Source: Salarchaeum japonicum
Lineage (GTDB): Archaea; Halobacteriota; Halobacteria; Halobacteriales; Halobacteriaceae
DNA: 64,000 bases
Direction of reading: 5' to 3'
Assembly (NCBI RefSeq): GCF_020614395.1
Contig: NZ_CP085324.1
Coordinates: 997,564 to 1,061,563, forward strand
Shown piece after piece: positions 7,935 to 16,820 of the stretch. The notes below the pieces were generated by a model. That model was not told the origin of the DNA. It saw only the letters and a program-made list of their open reading frames with translations, and searched no databases. Each line of letters begins with the position of its first letter. Position 1 is the first letter of the stretch. Both the position numbers and the translations under genes were made by a program.

Positions 7935-9277
7935 TGGCTGAGGAGGTGTGAGAGTGAGGCGTCGAGCACGGTGTCGAGCGGGTCGTCGAGGCTCCAGTCC
8001 ACGACGCGCGCGTCGCGCTCGCGGAGGGTTCGCGTCCGCAGGTCGCGGTGGACGCGCGCGAGGCGGCCGCCGACGGACGACTCGGACACCACGTCGGGAC
8101 TGACGACGGTGACGCCGTACCCGCGGGTGGCGAGCGCGCTCGCGGCGCGCACGGGCCAGTTGTCGAGCAACGGCGACACCACGAGTACTTCGGCGCGCGG
8201 CGGGAGGCGCTCGCCGAGTTCGGGCACCCAGTCGGTCGTCGCGGCGTCCCAGGACTCGGCGTTCGGCGGCGCGGACTGCCAGGCGGCGTCCGGACTCGGG
8301 GTGTCGTCCGCGGCGGCCTCCACGGCTTCGAACACGAGGGCGGCGCTCTCCCGGCCGTCCGCGGCGTCCGCCCAGGGGAGGCCGTCCGGGCCGAGCGGCG
8401 CGCCGTGCGAGGCGTCGAGGCCGACGGCGGTCACGTCCGTGTCGATGCTCGCGGCGGTCAGCGCGCCGTGGAGCCGGCGGCCGACGTACCCCGCGAGTTC
8501 GGTTCCCGTCGGTTCGCCCGGCCCCGGCACGACCCGGGTCGGCGTGCGCGCGTCCACGACGAGCGCGGCGCGAACGGCGTGTTCCTCCCGGAACTCAACC
8601 GTCGAGAGTTCGCCCGTCTTCGCGTACTGCCGCCAGTTCAGGCGGTTCACGGGGTCGCCGTGCTGGTACTCGCGGGTCGCGTGGAATTCGAGGCCGCTCC
8701 CGCCGCGGTCGGTCGTCTGCGTGCCCGCGCGGAGCGTCGTGGAGTCCGTAATCGGCGGCGCGTCCACCGCGCGCTGGCCGACGAGTTCGGTGTCGCCGTC
8801 CGGGTCGATATCGACGGTCACCGCCGTCGAGCCGGAGAACGACCGCGCCCGAGCGACCGGCGCGTCGAACTCGTAGGTTCCGCGCTTCGCCACCACCTCG
8901 TACTCGGCCGTGGTCGCCGCGCCCGCGCTGAGCGCGGTGGACACGCGGGGCGCGCCCGAGGCGACCGCGAGTTCGTCCGGCACGCCGTCCACGACCCGGA
9001 GGTCGGGAATCGCCGAGTCACCCGTGTTCTCCACCGTGAGCGTGACCGTGACGCGCTCGCCTGGCCGTGGCGCGCTCGCGTCGAACGACCGCGCCACCCG
9101 CACCCGTCCCCGCGCCGGAACGGTCGTGAGCGCGTCGTACGCGGCGAACGCGGCCGGAATCGCCGCGGCGGCGATGACGAGCGGCGCGGTGTAGAGGAAG
9201 CCGACGCCCGCGAGCGTGAGCGCGCCGACGCCCGCGACGCTCCACCGGCCGGAGCGCTCGCGAACGCCGTCACTCAT
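7931..9277 (-). CDS. DUF58 domain protein with N-terminal membrane helices
   Basis: A 448-residue protein. Two adjacent hydrophobic helices (about residues 13-48) are followed by an Ig-like segment with N-T-G-D-S and P-G-E-R-V motifs, then the DUF58 core starting near residue 195 (E-F-x-x-x-R-E-Y-Q-x-G-D, then R-x-N-W-R-x-Y-A-K-T). DUF58 is related to VWA domains and is repeatedly linked to MoxR ATPases. It probably sits on the membrane with the DUF58 part in the cytoplasm and is worked on by the MoxR ATPase encoded opposite. It overlaps the upstream gene by 8 bp. Confidence 0.9.
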   Translation of the reverse strand: MSDGVRERSGRWSVAGVGALTLAGVGFLYTAPLVIAAAAIPAAFAAYDALTTVPARGRVRVARSFDASAPRPGERVTVTLTVENTGDSAIPDLRVVDGVPDELAVASGAPRVSTALSAGAATTAEYEVVAKRGTYEFDAPVARARSFSGSTAVTVDIDPDGDTELVGQRAVDAPPITDSTTLRAGTQTTDRGGSGLEFHATREYQHGDPVNRLNWRQYAKTGELSTVEFREEHAVRAALVVDARTPTRVVPGPGEPTGTELAGYVGRRLHGALTAASIDTDVTAVGLDASHGAPLGPDGLPWADAADGRESAALVFEAVEAAADDTPSPDAAWQSAPPNAESWDAATTDWVPELGERLPPRAEVLVVSPLLDNWPVRAASALATRGYGVTVVSPDVVSESSVGGRLARVHRDLRTRTLRERDARVVDWSLDDPLDTVLDASLSHLLSQ

Positions 9278-9893
9278 CGCGCTCCCTCCGTTCCTCGATG
9301 GCGGCGAGCGCGCGCTCCACCCGGCGCTCCCGGGCGGCCGCGGGGTCGACCCACGACCGGAGCCGGCTCAACAGCGGGTAGGAGGCGTCGTCCGCGAGGA
9401 ACGCCGCCGCGACCCGGTCGTCCGTCCACGACCCCTGCGCGACCGCCGCGTCCGCGTCGTCCACGCCGTCGTCCAGTTCGAGCACGGCGACGGCGGTACT
9501 GCGGAACGCCGCCCGCGTCGTCGTGAGCGCGTCCGGCGACCCGGCCACGGCGTCCGCGACCGTGTCGTCCATCGCGGCGGCGGTTCGCGTGCGGTCGTCG
9601 CCGTACACGAACTCGGGCGGGCGCTCCCGGTACGCGGCGAACCGCGCCGCCGCCGACCCCTCGGCGGGCGTTCGCGACTGCTGGAACGGCCGCCACGCGC
9701 GGAGCGCCGCGTACAGCGTGAGGAGCGCGCCGAGTCCCGCGAGCACCGGCGTCGGTTCCACACCGCCGAGCGCGTCCTGCACGTTCGCGAGCGGCGCGAC
9801 AGACTCGACGAGGCGCGGCCGGTGCGTGTAGAGGTAGGCGGCGGCGAGCGACGCCAGCCCGACGGTTCCGCCGAGCCAGGTTCGAAGCCGCAT
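9270..9893 (-). CDS. Two-helix membrane protein of the transglutaminase operon (DUF7269-like)
   Basis: A 207-residue protein with hydrophobic segments near residues 7-24 and 48-66, followed by a soluble, acidic, Ala-rich domain carrying an F-V-Y-G-D-D-R segment and a basic end. It sits between transglutaminase and DUF58 genes with overlaps at both ends. The ATG at 9891-9893 overlaps the preceding TGA by one base; an adjacent in-frame GTG (9896) is an alternative. By position it matches the small conserved protein of haloarchaeal DUF58 operons. No enzymatic motif is visible. Confidence 0.7.
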   Translation of the reverse strand: MRLRTWLGGTVGLASLAAAYLYTHRPRLVESVAPLANVQDALGGVEPTPVLAGLGALLTLYAALRAWRPFQQSRTPAEGSAAARFAAYRERPPEFVYGDDRTRTAAAMDDTVADAVAGSPDALTTTRAAFRSTAVAVLELDDGVDDADAAVAQGSWTDDRVAAAFLADDASYPLLSRLRSWVDPAAARERRVERALAAIEERRERDE

Positions 9894-12628
9894 CACTCCT
9901 CACCCCCGTCGTCGCGGCGCGCCGCCTCTATCTCCCGCATCGCGTCCTCCACGGCGGGCAGTCGGTCGTCGGGGTCGCGGCGGCCGTACTCGACCGACCG
10001 GAACGCGTCCCGCACCTCACGCACCGCGTCCGCGGGCAGGTCGTCGCGCTCGACCGCGTGCGCCGCGAGTTCGCCGGGCGTGTGCCGGGACGGCCGCCGA
10101 ACCGAGGTCGCGGCGAGGAAGTCCCGCCAGGCGTCCCGCAGCGTCCGCTGGGCCGCCGACACCTCCGCCTCGTCGCTCGCGTCGGTCGAGCCGAACCGGT
10201 CGCGAACGCCGCGCGCCCGGTCGGCGGCGTCCTCGCGGAGCGCGGCGACCCACGCGGCGAACGCCGCGGCGAGGTCGCGGGGCGACCGCCGGCCCCGAAC
10301 GGCGTTCGCGACCGCATCGACCGCGCGCTGGACGGCCGCGACTGCCCGCCCGGCGAGCGCGACGACGAGGTTCGCCGCGCCGCGAGCGACCGCGACGGCC
10401 GCGTTCACGGCCCACGCGAACAGGGCGCGGGGCGACGTGCCGTACCGCCTGAGTCCGTAGACGCCGCCCGCGAGCACGGCGAGCAGGCCGACGGCGACGC
10501 CGCCCGCGTGCAGGAAGAGCGAGTCGAACGCCACCGTGCGCTCCTGGCCGTACGCCGACGCGCGCACCGTCGCCGCGGACGCGACCGGGAGCGACACGCG
10601 GAGCGTCCCGTCCGCGCCCGTCACGCCGACGCGCTCGCCGTCGAGGAAGACGGGCACGCCGCCGACGGGGTCGCCGCCGAGCGTCGCCGTCACCGTCGCC
10701 CCCGTCCCCGGAAGCGCGAGCGGGAGCGACGGTTCGCCCGACAGCGACAACCGCTCCAGTTCCACCGTCGCGGAACCGTTCACGGGGTCGCGTTCCACGC
10801 GAACGGTCGCGTTCCCGGGTTCCGCCGTGAGCGTCACGCGCGCCCGGCCCGTGTCGTTCGTCGTCGCCACGTGCTCGCCGTCGAGGAGCACCGCGGCGTC
10901 ACGCACCGGCACGCCGTCCACGGCCGCGACCACCGTCACCTCGTTCCCGGTGACCGTCCGCCCCAGTAGGGAGACGGACGCGTTCGTCTCCACCGCGTAC
11001 GTCGAGGAGTTGTTCGCCGCCGTCGCCGGGAGCGACGCGCTCCCCGACGTGAACGCGAACCCCGCCGACCGGTCTTCGGTCTCCGCGACCACCGTCTCCG
11101 TCTCCGTCCGCACCGTCAACTCCCGCGCGTACGGCACCACGCCGACCACGGTGCCGTTCTCGTCCGTCACCCCCACCGGGTCGCCGTTGAACGTCACGCC
11201 GACGCCCGCGAGCGGCCCGCCGCCGTCCCGAACCGTCACCTCCACGGCCGCGCCCGGCACCGGCGTTCGGTTCAGCGACACCGACAGCCCGCTCTCGGAC
11301 TGCGAGTCGTCCGAACCCGAATCGTCCGAACCCGAGTCGGACTGCGAGCCGTCGCCCGAGTCGCCCGACCCGTCGGACGTCGTGGTGTCGTCGGTCGTGC
11401 CGTCGGGCGTCGTTGTGTCGTCAGGCGCGGTGGTTCTCTCGGGCGTCGTCGTGGTGTCGTCGGTCGGTTCCTGCGTGGTCGGCGTCGTGGTGGTCTCGTA
11501 GCCGGAGCCGGTCTGGTTCCGGAGCGCCTGGTCTTCCTGCGCGAGGCGCTCGCTCGCGGGCGTCGGGTCGAAGCGCACCCAGCCCGCGTCCGGGAAGTAG
11601 ACCTCGACCCAGGCGTGGGCGTTCATCGCGCGAACCGTGTACTCGTCCTCGCCGGTCTGCTCGCCCGTCGAGTACCCGACGACGTAGCGCGCCGGGATGC
11701 CCTGCGTCCGCAGCATCGCGGTCATCGTCGTCGCGAAGTACTCGCAGTACCCCGCGTCCATCTCGAAGGCGAACTGGGTTGCGATGTCGCCGTCCAGCTC
11801 CTCGGTCACGTTCAGCGAGTACTCCTTGTTCGATTCGAGCCAGCGCTCCACGCGCGTCGCCGCGTCGTACGGCGTCTCCGCGCCCGCGGTGAGGTTGTCC
11901 ACGAGCGGCGTCAGCGCCGCCCGGGACTCCGCGGGAAGCTGAGTGTAGGTCGATTCGACGCGCTCGGGGTAGTCGGTGCCGAGCGACCGCAGAACCGTGG
12001 GGTCGTCCGGCGGCCGCACGCTCGTCCCCGCGTACGTCGTGCCCGCGGGGAGACGTGAGTCCGCGACGACGGCGTTCGTCGGCGTCACCGAGAGGTCGGT
12101 GTTCGCGTCGAGCGTGCGCGGCGTCCACACCGTCGGGAGCGAGGTCGCGGCCTGCCGGAGCGTCACCCGGTAGGCGAGCGCGTCGCCGTCACCGGACGCG
12201 ACCGGCGGGTCGTACGCCGTGCGCTCGCCGTCGCTCGACCACCCCGACCCCGTGTAGGTCGTGTACGCGTTCGTCCGCCAGTACGCGGACTGCGGGCTCT
12301 CCACGACGAAGTGCACCTCGTCGTTCAGCGACCGGAACGCGGAGTCGTTCGACGCGAGGTCGCCGCCGACGCGCGCCTCCGACCCGGCGTTCAGCGCGCC
12401 GAGACCGCCGCCGGACAGCCCGCCGCCCGACGACCCGCTCGACCCGGACTGCGCGGGCGGGTCGACGACGGGAAGGAGGCTGGCGAGCGGCGCGCCGCCC
12501 GCGACGGAACCGAACGCCGGCGCGACCCCAGTCGCGAGCACGACGCCGACGACCACCGCGGCCGCGAGCAACGCGCGCCCGACGCTCCGTCCCCCGTCGT
12601 CCGTGCCGAGCGACGTTCCCTCAGCCAT
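9893..12628 (-). CDS. Membrane-anchored transglutaminase-like protein with C-terminal DUF4129
   Basis: A 911-residue protein. One N-terminal helix (about 18-41) is followed by a Gly/Ser-rich linker, a beta-rich region, and a transglutaminase core with catalytic triad C295 (AGYCEYF), H338 (NAHAWVE) and D354 (RFDPTP). A Thr/Ser/Asp-rich spacer (about 378-448) leads to carboxypeptidase-regulatory-like beta repeats, a second membrane helix, and a cytoplasmic DUF4129-like end rich in Arg. The layout puts the protease-like core outside the cell and DUF4129 inside. It heads the operon with DUF58 and partners, and probably cleaves or cross-links exported protein; the target is unknown. Confidence 0.9.
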   Translation of the reverse strand: MAEGTSLGTDDGGRSVGRALLAAAVVVGVVLATGVAPAFGSVAGGAPLASLLPVVDPPAQSGSSGSSGGGLSGGGLGALNAGSEARVGGDLASNDSAFRSLNDEVHFVVESPQSAYWRTNAYTTYTGSGWSSDGERTAYDPPVASGDGDALAYRVTLRQAATSLPTVWTPRTLDANTDLSVTPTNAVVADSRLPAGTTYAGTSVRPPDDPTVLRSLGTDYPERVESTYTQLPAESRAALTPLVDNLTAGAETPYDAATRVERWLESNKEYSLNVTEELDGDIATQFAFEMDAGYCEYFATTMTAMLRTQGIPARYVVGYSTGEQTGEDEYTVRAMNAHAWVEVYFPDAGWVRFDPTPASERLAQEDQALRNQTGSGYETTTTPTTQEPTDDTTTTPERTTAPDDTTTPDGTTDDTTTSDGSGDSGDGSQSDSGSDDSGSDDSQSESGLSVSLNRTPVPGAAVEVTVRDGGGPLAGVGVTFNGDPVGVTDENGTVVGVVPYARELTVRTETETVVAETEDRSAGFAFTSGSASLPATAANNSSTYAVETNASVSLLGRTVTGNEVTVVAAVDGVPVRDAAVLLDGEHVATTNDTGRARVTLTAEPGNATVRVERDPVNGSATVELERLSLSGEPSLPLALPGTGATVTATLGGDPVGGVPVFLDGERVGVTGADGTLRVSLPVASAATVRASAYGQERTVAFDSLFLHAGGVAVGLLAVLAGGVYGLRRYGTSPRALFAWAVNAAVAVARGAANLVVALAGRAVAAVQRAVDAVANAVRGRRSPRDLAAAFAAWVAALREDAADRARGVRDRFGSTDASDEAEVSAAQRTLRDAWRDFLAATSVRRPSRHTPGELAAHAVERDDLPADAVREVRDAFRSVEYGRRDPDDRLPAVEDAMREIEAARRDDGGEE

Positions 12629-12733
12629 CGGCTACCCCGTCTCGTTTCACGTACACGTCACACGTCCGCGGGCCGGCATAATTCTTCGGTCGAGACGGTG
12701 GGCTATTACGCCCGGCCGCCCTCCCCTCGCGTG

Positions 12734-14332
12734 ATGGAGCGCTCCCGCTGGACCGTCGGCACCGGCGACGCCGTCGCGCGCGTCACCCGCGTCCTCGGCG
12801 ACCACGAACGCGGCGACAACCGCGAGCGCCGCTACCGACTCGACTTCCCTGCGGACACCCCCGCGCTCGACGCCGCGACCGGCGCGACCTGCGACGACTG
12901 GACGGTCACCGTTCCCGAACCGACGCGTCTCGCCCGCGTCCGCCTCGCGTTCCCGGACGCCCACGTCTCCCTCCGCCTTCCCGGCCCCGTCCTCGGCGAC
13001 GCGCTCGCGGACGCCGCCGACGGCGACCGGACGGCCGCGAAGACCGTGCTGAACGCCGTTCCGACCCCCGAATCCCTCCCGTTTCTCGCGGGGTTCGTCC
13101 TCGACCCGCCGGGCGTCGCGCGCTTGCTCGACGGCGTCACCGACGCCAGCCAGCACGCCGCGGACGCCGTGCACAGCATTCGTTACCCAGTCGTCCGGCA
13201 CGCCGCCGTCGCGCGGGTCGGCCTCGCCACCGGCACCCGCCGCGCGTTCGAGTCGTTCGCCGCCAGCCTCGACGAAATCGACGCAATCGGCGACGTAGCC
13301 GTCGCGGACGCGCTCTGCGACCTCGTCTCCGTCGCGCCGGACTGGCCGACCGCCCGCGACCGCCTCCAGCGCCTCGGCTACGCGCCCGACGACGTGGCCG
13401 ACCGGGACGACGGCCGGTTCCACGCGGTCGCGCTCGCCCGCATCGTCCCTGCCGCCGGACTGGAGCGCGCTCGCGAGTACGTCCGCCGCCACCGCGACAC
13501 CCGGGAGGCGTACGGCGACGCGAAGTCGCGGGCGCTCGACGCCGACTACTGGGAGCGCGGGCGGGCGTGGCGGGACGCGCTCGCCGCCGCCGCGACCGAG
13601 TCCGACGACGACTTCGCGTTCGCGCTCGCGAACGCCCTCCTCTGGACGGGCGCGGTCGCGCGCACCGACGCCCGCTTCCCCGAACTCCTGCACGCCGCGG
13701 CCGCCGACGTGGCCGAGTCCATCGACCTCGACGGCGTCGCGGGCCGTGCGGCGTACGCCCGCCTGCTCGCGGTCGGCCACCGCCACCGGAGCGCGCGCAA
13801 CCACGACCGCGCCGTCGCCGCGTTCGACCGCGCACGGGCGCTCGCCGCCGACCACGACTTCCTCGACGCCTGGGAACCGCTCTACAGTCGGAGCGTCGTC
13901 CGCGCGAACCAGTACGCGTCGGCGGGCCGGGACGCCCGCGCTGTCGAACTGGTGGACGACGCGCTCGACGACCTCGCGGAGTACGCGATTCCCGAAATCC
14001 GGCGGCGGGAGGCGGTCGCGCACCTCCGCGGGCAGAAGCGCGAGGCGGAAGCCTCGCTGGAGGGCGACGACCCGGGCGTGCGCCGCATCCACCTCGAAGC
14101 CGCGCGCGAACACTACGACCGCGCGGGCCTCTCCCGGTCGGTCGCGCGCGTCGAACGGAAACTCGACCGCGCCGACCGCGACGCCGAGAGCGAGGAGCGC
14201 GCGCCCGTCGAACGCGGCGACAGCGCCGACCGGGGCGGGGCGGGCGTCGGCCCCGAGTACGACCCCGAACCGGTCGGGAGCGCCGACCCCGGCGTCATCG
14301 AGGACGACGGCGACGCGTTCCCCGGACGCTGA
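12734..14332 (+). CDS. Uncharacterised 532-residue protein with helical repeat-like C-terminus
   Basis: A soluble protein without signal or membrane segment. The first 120 residues look beta-rich; from about residue 130 on it is helical and Ala/Arg-rich, with a stretch near residues 330-430 of paired helices that resemble tetratricopeptide repeats (HDRAVAAFDRAR pattern). The last 60 residues are a charged, disordered tail. It is transcribed divergently from the transglutaminase operon with a 105-bp gap. I do not recognise the family. A scaffold or partner role for the neighbouring operon is only a guess from position. Confidence 0.65.
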   Translation: MERSRWTVGTGDAVARVTRVLGDHERGDNRERRYRLDFPADTPALDAATGATCDDWTVTVPEPTRLARVRLAFPDAHVSLRLPGPVLGDALADAADGDRTAAKTVLNAVPTPESLPFLAGFVLDPPGVARLLDGVTDASQHAADAVHSIRYPVVRHAAVARVGLATGTRRAFESFAASLDEIDAIGDVAVADALCDLVSVAPDWPTARDRLQRLGYAPDDVADRDDGRFHAVALARIVPAAGLERAREYVRRHRDTREAYGDAKSRALDADYWERGRAWRDALAAAATESDDDFAFALANALLWTGAVARTDARFPELLHAAAADVAESIDLDGVAGRAAYARLLAVGHRHRSARNHDRAVAAFDRARALAADHDFLDAWEPLYSRSVVRANQYASAGRDARAVELVDDALDDLAEYAIPEIRRREAVAHLRGQKREAEASLEGDDPGVRRIHLEAAREHYDRAGLSRSVARVERKLDRADRDAESEERAPVERGDSADRGGAGVGPEYDPEPVGSADPGVIEDDGDAFPGR

Positions 14333-14357
14333 AGTGCGTGCCGCGAGTGTCTCGCGT

Positions 14358-14693
14358 ATGGACTTCCCGGACGTGGACGACACCGACCCCGAGGTGGACG
14401 ACACGCCGACCGTGTCGTGCTCGCGGTGCGGCGAGGAGTGGGCTCTCGACTACGAACTCGACGAACTGAAGGCGGGCAACCAGGCGGTCGAGCAGTTCGC
14501 GCTCGACCACCAGCGCCACACCGGCCACTTCCCGGACGGCGTGACGCCGTACCGGGTGGAGTGCCGGCAGTGCCCGAACCGCGACTCCTTCCTCGCGGAG
14601 CGCCCGGCGACGCGGTGGGCGCGCACGCACGCCCGCCACACCGGCCACGAAGTCACGGTCTCCCACGGCGACGAGGAGACGCTCGTGGAGTGA
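14358..14693 (+). CDS. Small Cys/His-rich protein, probable zinc ribbon
   Basis: A 111-residue acidic protein with two Cys pairs, C-S-R-C near residue 21 and C-R-Q-C near 70, spaced as in a zinc ribbon. Each half carries a matching R-H-T-G-H motif (QRHTGHF and ARHTGHE), so the protein looks like an internal duplication in which each repeat gives one Cys pair and one His cluster. It may bind DNA, RNA or a protein. It starts 25 bp downstream of the preceding gene. Confidence 0.65.
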   Translation: MDFPDVDDTDPEVDDTPTVSCSRCGEEWALDYELDELKAGNQAVEQFALDHQRHTGHFPDGVTPYRVECRQCPNRDSFLAERPATRWARTHARHTGHEVTVSHGDEETLVE

Positions 14694-14749
14694 CCCGGCC
14701 GGATTTCCGGAGACCCTAGGCTCTTTGCGGGCGTGTCCGAGGAACGCGT

Positions 14750-16780
14750 ATGACTGACGACTTCTCGGCGGAGCGGTACTACGACTACAGCGTTCCCTCG
14801 TCGCCCGCGGTGTCGCCCGACGGCGACCGGGTGGCGTTTCTCGCGACCGAGTTCGACGAGGCCGAGGACGACTCGCGCACCTCCCTGTTCGTCGCGCCGA
14901 CCGACGGGAGCCGCGACCCCTACCGGCTCACGCGGGCGTCCGACGCGTCGAACCCCCAGTGGGGGCCGGACGGCGACCGCCTCGCGTTCGTCGGCGCACG
15001 CGACGAGGACGCCGAACTCGCCGTCGAAAACGAGCGCGACGACGAGGACGACTCGGGGCCGGTCGGCGGCGACGGGCCGCGGCCGCAGGTGTGGGTGTTC
15101 GACCTCGCGCGCGGCGGGGACGCCCGGCAGGTCACCGACCGCGACTACGGCGTCAGCGACTTCGACTGGGGGCCGGACGGCGACCGCCTCGTCGTGGCGG
15201 GCCGCGACCCGACAGAGGCGGACGAGGCGTACCTCGAACAGCGCGAGGACGACGGCCCGGTCGAAATCGAACGCCTCCAGCACAAGGCGAACGGCACGGG
15301 CTGGCTGGACGAGGTCGCGACCTACCTGTTCGTCGTGGACGTTGCCGACCGCACGACCGTCCGACTGGACGACGCGTTCGACGCCGAGAAGGGGTCGCGG
15401 TGGCCGCTCCAGCCGGCGTGGAGCCCCGACGGCGACCGCATCGCGTTCGTCGCGAACCAGGAGGACGACCCCGACGACACCCACGTCACCCACCTCTACA
15501 CCATCCGGCCCGACGGCACCGGCCTCCGCCGGGAGACGGACGCCCACCTCCGACTGAACGCGCCCGAGTGGTCGCCCGACGGCAGTCGGCTCGCGGTCGC
15601 GGGCGGCGACCCCTACAACTGGTACAAGCCGACGGAGGCGTACGTGCTCCATCCCGGTGACGGGGAACTATCGTCCGTGTCGGGGTCGCTCGACCGCACG
15701 CTCGGCATGGACGGCGCGCCGCGCTGGCTGGACGACGACACGCTCGTCAGCCTCGTCGGCGACGAGGGGAACACCCGGCTCGTCCGGCTTGCGGCGGACC
15801 GCGACAGCCCCGAGCGCGTGTTCGACGCGCAGGGAACCGGCCGCTCGCTCTCCTTCCTCGACGTCTCCGGGGGAACCCTCGCCTTCCGCCTCGACGACCC
15901 CGCGACCGGCGCGGACGTGCACGCGCTCCCGGTGGACGCGCTCGACGACGACACCGACGACGCGCTCACCCGCATCAGCCGCGTGAACGCCGACATCGTG
16001 GACGACGCCCACACGCCCGAGTGCGTGCGCGTCGAGTGGGAGAACTCGGACGGCGTCACCATCGAGGGCCTCGCCTACCTCCCGCCCGACTTCGACCCTG
16101 ACGACCCCGACCCGCACCCCGTCGTCTCCGCCGTCCACGGCGGCCCGATGGCGTACGACGACCCCGCGTTCCGCTTCGACACCCTCTTCTGGACGAACGA
16201 GGGCTACGTCGTCCTCCGCACCAACTACAGAGGCTCCACGTCGTACGGCCGCGAGTTCGCGGAACGCCTCCGCGGCACCCGCGGCGACCTCGAAGTGGAC
16301 GACGTGGTCACCGGCGTCGAGGCGCTCACCGAGCGCGGCTGGGTGGACGCGGACGAACGCTACCTCACCGGCTTCTCCTACGGCGGCATCACCACCGCCG
16401 CCGCCGTCACGAAGTCGCACGCGTTCGCCGCCGCGGCCGCCGAACACGGCATCTACGACTTCCGCTCCACGTTCGGCACCGACGACAACCACCTCTGGCA
16501 CGAGGACGAGTTCGGCCTCCCCTGGGAGAACGAGGACACGTACAGAGAGATCTCCACCATCGACGACGTGGGGAACGTCGAGACGCCGCTCCTCGTCACC
16601 GCGGGCGAGGAGGACTGGCGGTGTCCGCCGACCCAGGCCGAACAGCTCTACGTCAGCGTGAAGAAGCAGGGCGTGGACTCGAAGCTCGTCGTCTACCAGA
16701 ACGAACACCACAACATCGGCGACCCCGACCGCGCAATCCACCGCCTGGAGACGCTCGCGGACTGGTTCGACACCCACTAG
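14750..16780 (+). CDS. S9 family prolyl oligopeptidase / acylaminoacyl-peptidase
   Basis: A 676-residue serine peptidase. The N-terminal two-thirds has repeated S-P-D-G-D/G-P-D-G-D blade motifs of a beta-propeller (WD40-like PD40 repeats), and the C-terminal third is an alpha/beta hydrolase. The catalytic triad is readable: S543 in G-F-S-Y-G-G, D622 in the G-E-E-D-W loop and one of H653/H654 near the end. The oxyanion H-G-G-P motif precedes it. These enzymes cut short peptides or remove acyl-amino acids from N-termini in the cytoplasm. No signal peptide is seen. Confidence 0.93.
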   Translation: MTDDFSAERYYDYSVPSSPAVSPDGDRVAFLATEFDEAEDDSRTSLFVAPTDGSRDPYRLTRASDASNPQWGPDGDRLAFVGARDEDAELAVENERDDEDDSGPVGGDGPRPQVWVFDLARGGDARQVTDRDYGVSDFDWGPDGDRLVVAGRDPTEADEAYLEQREDDGPVEIERLQHKANGTGWLDEVATYLFVVDVADRTTVRLDDAFDAEKGSRWPLQPAWSPDGDRIAFVANQEDDPDDTHVTHLYTIRPDGTGLRRETDAHLRLNAPEWSPDGSRLAVAGGDPYNWYKPTEAYVLHPGDGELSSVSGSLDRTLGMDGAPRWLDDDTLVSLVGDEGNTRLVRLAADRDSPERVFDAQGTGRSLSFLDVSGGTLAFRLDDPATGADVHALPVDALDDDTDDALTRISRVNADIVDDAHTPECVRVEWENSDGVTIEGLAYLPPDFDPDDPDPHPVVSAVHGGPMAYDDPAFRFDTLFWTNEGYVVLRTNYRGSTSYGREFAERLRGTRGDLEVDDVVTGVEALTERGWVDADERYLTGFSYGGITTAAAVTKSHAFAAAAAEHGIYDFRSTFGTDDNHLWHEDEFGLPWENEDTYREISTIDDVGNVETPLLVTAGEEDWRCPPTQAEQLYVSVKKQGVDSKLVVYQNEHHNIGDPDRAIHRLETLADWFDTH

Positions 16781-16788
16781 ACCGGCAC

Positions 16789-16797
16789 CCATAAATC
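16789..16797 (+). promoter_or_regulatory. TATA box upstream of gene at 16821
   Basis: CATAAATCC lies 24-32 bp before the ATG at 16821, the spacing expected for a leaderless archaeal transcript, and supports that ATG over an upstream in-frame TTG at 16809. Confidence 0.5.
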
Positions 16798-16820
16798 CGA
16801 CTGGGGGCTTGACACGACGC

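Noticed and set aside
6489-8876. Long plus-strand frames antisense to the DUF58 operon
   Set aside because: They are rich in Arg/Gly/Glu runs caused by GC-biased codon complement and match no protein pattern.
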